Shown in pieces: positions 6,537 through 7,949 of a stretch of DNA of 7,949 nt. The stretch lies in NCBI GenBank assembly GCA_902772605.1, contig CACYBG010000310.1:1-7949 (forward strand), in the 5' to 3' direction. Under the pieces are notes generated by a model. It searched no databases and had not been told where the DNA came from. It was given only the letters and a program-made list of their open reading frames with translations. The translations under genes were made by a program, and so were the position numbers. Numbering within the stretch: the stretch's first letter is position 1; each line of letters begins with the position of its first letter. Origin of the DNA: an uncultured Spirochaetaceae bacterium (GTDB lineage Bacteria > Spirochaetota > Spirochaetia > Treponematales > Treponemataceae).

Positions 6537-7313
6537 TCAGGACGTACATTTTCTGATTGATTTTTTTTGAGCGTTTACAAGTTCAAAGCTCCGTTCGGTA
6601 AGGGCGCATATTTTTTTCAAATCACCGGCAGCGGTAAGGACCAGAGTAATCCAATGTTTTTTATTCATGTGATAGGCTGGAAAAATCGATTTTCCGTCGA
6701 TGATTTCGGGAATGATGTCCGGATCGGATTTTAAATTTACTGTCCAAATTTTTTCTTCGGAATTTTTACATCCCATATTCAAGCGCGAATCGTCCGGCAA
6801 AGTTGACAGAAGCTGCCTGTAAGTTATTTTCATTACGAGTGCAAACCATTTTCCGTTCGGACACCTGAAGACTGCATAATCGTTTTTCAAATCGCCATCG
6901 TTGGATTTTCCGTTTGATTTTGAACTTTCATCTTCCCATGGAAACTCTGCTTCAACTGAAAATCTACGGAAAATGAAGTCCAGATAATCGGAAAGCAGAT
7001 TTTTTGATGAACAGCATTTCGCACAAAAATCATCGATTATCATCTGGACCTGTTCGCGGATTATGCCAACAAAATTTCCCTGTGCACTCGCAACGTCAAA
7101 CAGTGCATAGCGTTCGGATGAATTTCCGTCAAACACATGGGCTTCAAGAACATTTCTTTTTACGTCGATTTTTAGTTGTGCAAAAAATCCTTCGACGTTC
7201 AGATTCTTTTTGCATGAATAGATTCCCTCAGAAGAATCATCCGCTATAAATCCAAAATCCGGAAAACATTCGGTCTTCGGTCTGTATTTCGAAAAAATAT
7301 GATTATATTCCAT
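6537..7313 (-). CDS. MmcQ/YjbR family protein with N-terminal extension
   Basis: A 258-residue cytoplasmic protein with two parts. The C-terminal half (about 109-248) is a YjbR/MmcQ (DUF419) domain, recognisable from YAVFRCPNGKWFALVMKI (146-163), WTVNLKSDPDIIPEI (190-204) and FPAYHMNKKHWITLVL (211-226). This fold is CyaY-like and often annotated as DNA-binding, but direct DNA binding is not shown for most members. The first 105 residues form an alpha/beta extension (EGIYSCKKNLNVEGFFAQLKID...) that I recall seeing on other YjbR proteins of Firmicutes and spirochaetes, so the fusion is not unique. A polar Ser/Asn/Asp-rich linker at 127-144 joins the parts. The ATG has no Shine-Dalgarno (the preceding bases are TTTCCCG) and a TATAAT lies 7 nt upstream, so the mRNA may be leaderless. 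The next Met is residue 91, too late for a real start. Confidence 0.85.
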   Translation of the reverse strand: MEYNHIFSKYRPKTECFPDFGFIADDSSEGIYSCKKNLNVEGFFAQLKIDVKRNVLEAHVFDGNSSERYALFDVASAQGNFVGIIREQVQMIIDDFCAKCCSSKNLLSDYLDFIFRRFSVEAEFPWEDESSKSNGKSNDGDLKNDYAVFRCPNGKWFALVMKITYRQLLSTLPDDSRLNMGCKNSEEKIWTVNLKSDPDIIPEIIDGKSIFPAYHMNKKHWITLVLTAAGDLKKICALTERSFELVNAQKKSIRKCTS

Positions 7314-7320
7314 CGGGAAA

Positions 7321-7326
7321 ATTATA
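7321..7326 (-). promoter_or_regulatory. -10 box placed for a leaderless YjbR transcript
   Basis: A perfect TATAAT on the minus strand, followed by exactly 7 nt and then the ATG at 7313, so transcription would begin at or within 1-2 nt of the start codon. There is no clear -35 hexamer at the right distance. Instead the region holds A/T runs and the perfect 12-bp palindrome GAAAAATTTTTC (7336-7347), which could act as an UP-like element, a curved tract or an operator. Confidence 0.45.
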
Positions 7327-7373
7327 GCACCATTTGAAAAATTTTTCTCTTTTTTTCAGACGATTCAATTCAG

Positions 7374-7413
7374 AAAAAAAACCGATGATCGACATTGAAC
7401 GTCAACCATCGGT
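7374..7413 (-). terminator. Intrinsic terminator of the glutamate synthase gene
   Basis: Read on the minus strand, ACCGATGGTTGAC (7413-7401) pairs with GTCGATCATCGGT (7393-7381), a 13-bp stem with two G-U pairs and a 7-nt loop. It is followed at once by seven U (complement of 7374-7380). It lies 23 bp past the stop of the gltB-like gene. On the plus strand the same stem has two A-C mismatches, so it works best for leftward transcription. It separates the glutamate synthase transcript from the YjbR gene. Confidence 0.88.
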
Positions 7414-7436
7414 CATATTTTTTATGGGTTTAATTT

Positions 7437-7949
7437 TTAAGCGGTTACCTTTTTGAATGCATCCATCACAGCCGTTTCATGATCGATTCCGTCACCTTCA
7501 AGTCTTGCAATTTCATTCGTTATGCGCATGTAATCGTTCGGAATGATTTTCTTGAACAGGGTCTTGCTGTGTTCCCAATCGTCAAGAATCCGTCGTCCTT
7601 TTTCGCTTCCAGTTTCCGCAACATGCTGTTCAATCAGTGCGCGAAGATTTTCGGTGTCGGTCAATCCGCTCAAAACGGATTTTCTGTCAGTGAGGCATGT
7701 CTCTTCATCATCAAGGTCATACATCCTGACCAGTTCGTGATTCAGACGCTTGTACAGGTCATGATTTTCATCGAGCACGTATGCAACTCCACCGCTCATT
7801 CCCGCTGCAAAATTTCTTCCGGTACGTCCAAGTATAACGGCTGTTCCGCCGGTCATGTATTCAAGACCATGGTCGCCGCATCCTTCAACGACTGCAACGG
7901 CACCTGAATTACGGACGCAGAATCTTTCGCCTGCAACTCCTCCGATGAA
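7437..7949 (-). CDS. gltB: Glutamate synthase large subunit, C-terminal end (partial)
   Basis: The last 170 residues of a glutamate synthase (GOGAT) large subunit; the reading frame is open to the window edge, so the gene begins outside. The visible part is the end of the GXGXG beta-helix domain. It starts GGVAGERFCVRNSGAVAVVE and continues GCGDHGLEYMTGG and LGRTGRNFAAGMSGG, all hallmarks of the family. It then ends in the usual helical tail with a segment like NDYMRITNEI. The full enzyme makes glutamate from 2-oxoglutarate and glutamine-derived ammonia, usually with a small NAD(P)H-oxidising GltD subunit; whether GltD is adjacent cannot be seen. An internal Met at 7856 is not the start, since coding clearly continues upstream of it. 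A strong terminator follows the stop. GltB is preferred over a ferredoxin-dependent form only by context, since the distinguishing regions are outside. Confidence 0.95.
   Translation of the reverse strand, partial: FIGGVAGERFCVRNSGAVAVVEGCGDHGLEYMTGGTAVILGRTGRNFAAGMSGGVAYVLDENHDLYKRLNHELVRMYDLDDEETCLTDRKSVLSGLTDTENLRALIEQHVAETGSEKGRRILDDWEHSKTLFKKIIPNDYMRITNEIARLEGDGIDHETAVMDAFKKVTA

Noticed and set aside
7004..7249. Plus-strand frame opposite the YjbR gene, and the one at 6248-6445 opposite the U32-like gene
   Set aside because: Both lie inside supported minus-strand genes, lack ribosome sites and have translations without family resemblance.
7479..7907. Plus-strand frames opposite the glutamate synthase gene (also 7543-7740)
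   Set aside because: They are shadows of a strongly conserved coding region on the other strand and have no domain of their own.
1..7949. CRISPR array, tRNA, rRNA, insertion sequence or defence system
   Set aside because: There is no regularly spaced repeat array, no cloverleaf-like sequence, no transposase or recombinase, and no known defence gene set. The ABC pair and radical SAM gene alone do not make a bacteriocin or RiPP cluster, since no precursor or immunity gene is visible and they are on opposite strands.

Overview
The window looks like ordinary chromosome from a host-associated spirochaete, most likely a Treponema. This rests on a short diderm-type lipoprotein, moderate-to-low GC, dense two-strand packing, and protein families (SPL-type radical SAM, DUF3781, YjbR with an N-terminal extension, U32-like protein, MdlB-type ABC pair) that I associate with gut or oral treponemes and clostridia. 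The genus is inferred by recognition, not shown by a marker gene.

Layout, left to right. Bases 1-109 hold a large two-step inverted repeat that may be a dispersed element. It is followed by a small AT-rich gene for a probable lipoprotein with an OB-like (tRNA_anti-like) domain (110-550, +). This gene runs convergently into a radical SAM gene (547-1410, -), and the two share the palindrome TTAA as overlapping stop codons. Upstream of the radical SAM gene on the same strand is a small DUF3781 gene (1503-1742, -), with its own good promoter (1781-1808) and a good intrinsic terminator (1448-1503).

Diverging from DUF3781 is a two-gene operon (1906-3714 and 3704-5512, +). It encodes two half-size ABC exporters of exactly 602 residues each, overlapping by 11 bp and almost certainly forming a heterodimer. 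No substrate, maturation or immunity gene lies beside them, so the cargo is unknown.

The right third is all on the minus strand. In transcription order it holds the 3' end of the glutamate synthase large subunit gene (7437-7949, continuing past the window), a strong terminator (7374-7413), a YjbR-family gene that seems to lack a Shine-Dalgarno and may be leaderless (6537-7313), and a U32-peptidase-like cysteine-containing protein (5550-6461). The last converges on the ABC operon.

I see no rRNA, tRNA, CRISPR array, transposase or phage gene. Nothing amounts to a clear new multi-gene system. The points most worth following are the 5' inverted repeat with its AT-rich lipoprotein gene, the DUF3781/radical SAM pairing across a terminator, the orphan exporter pair, and the unusual starts of the YjbR and U32-like genes.
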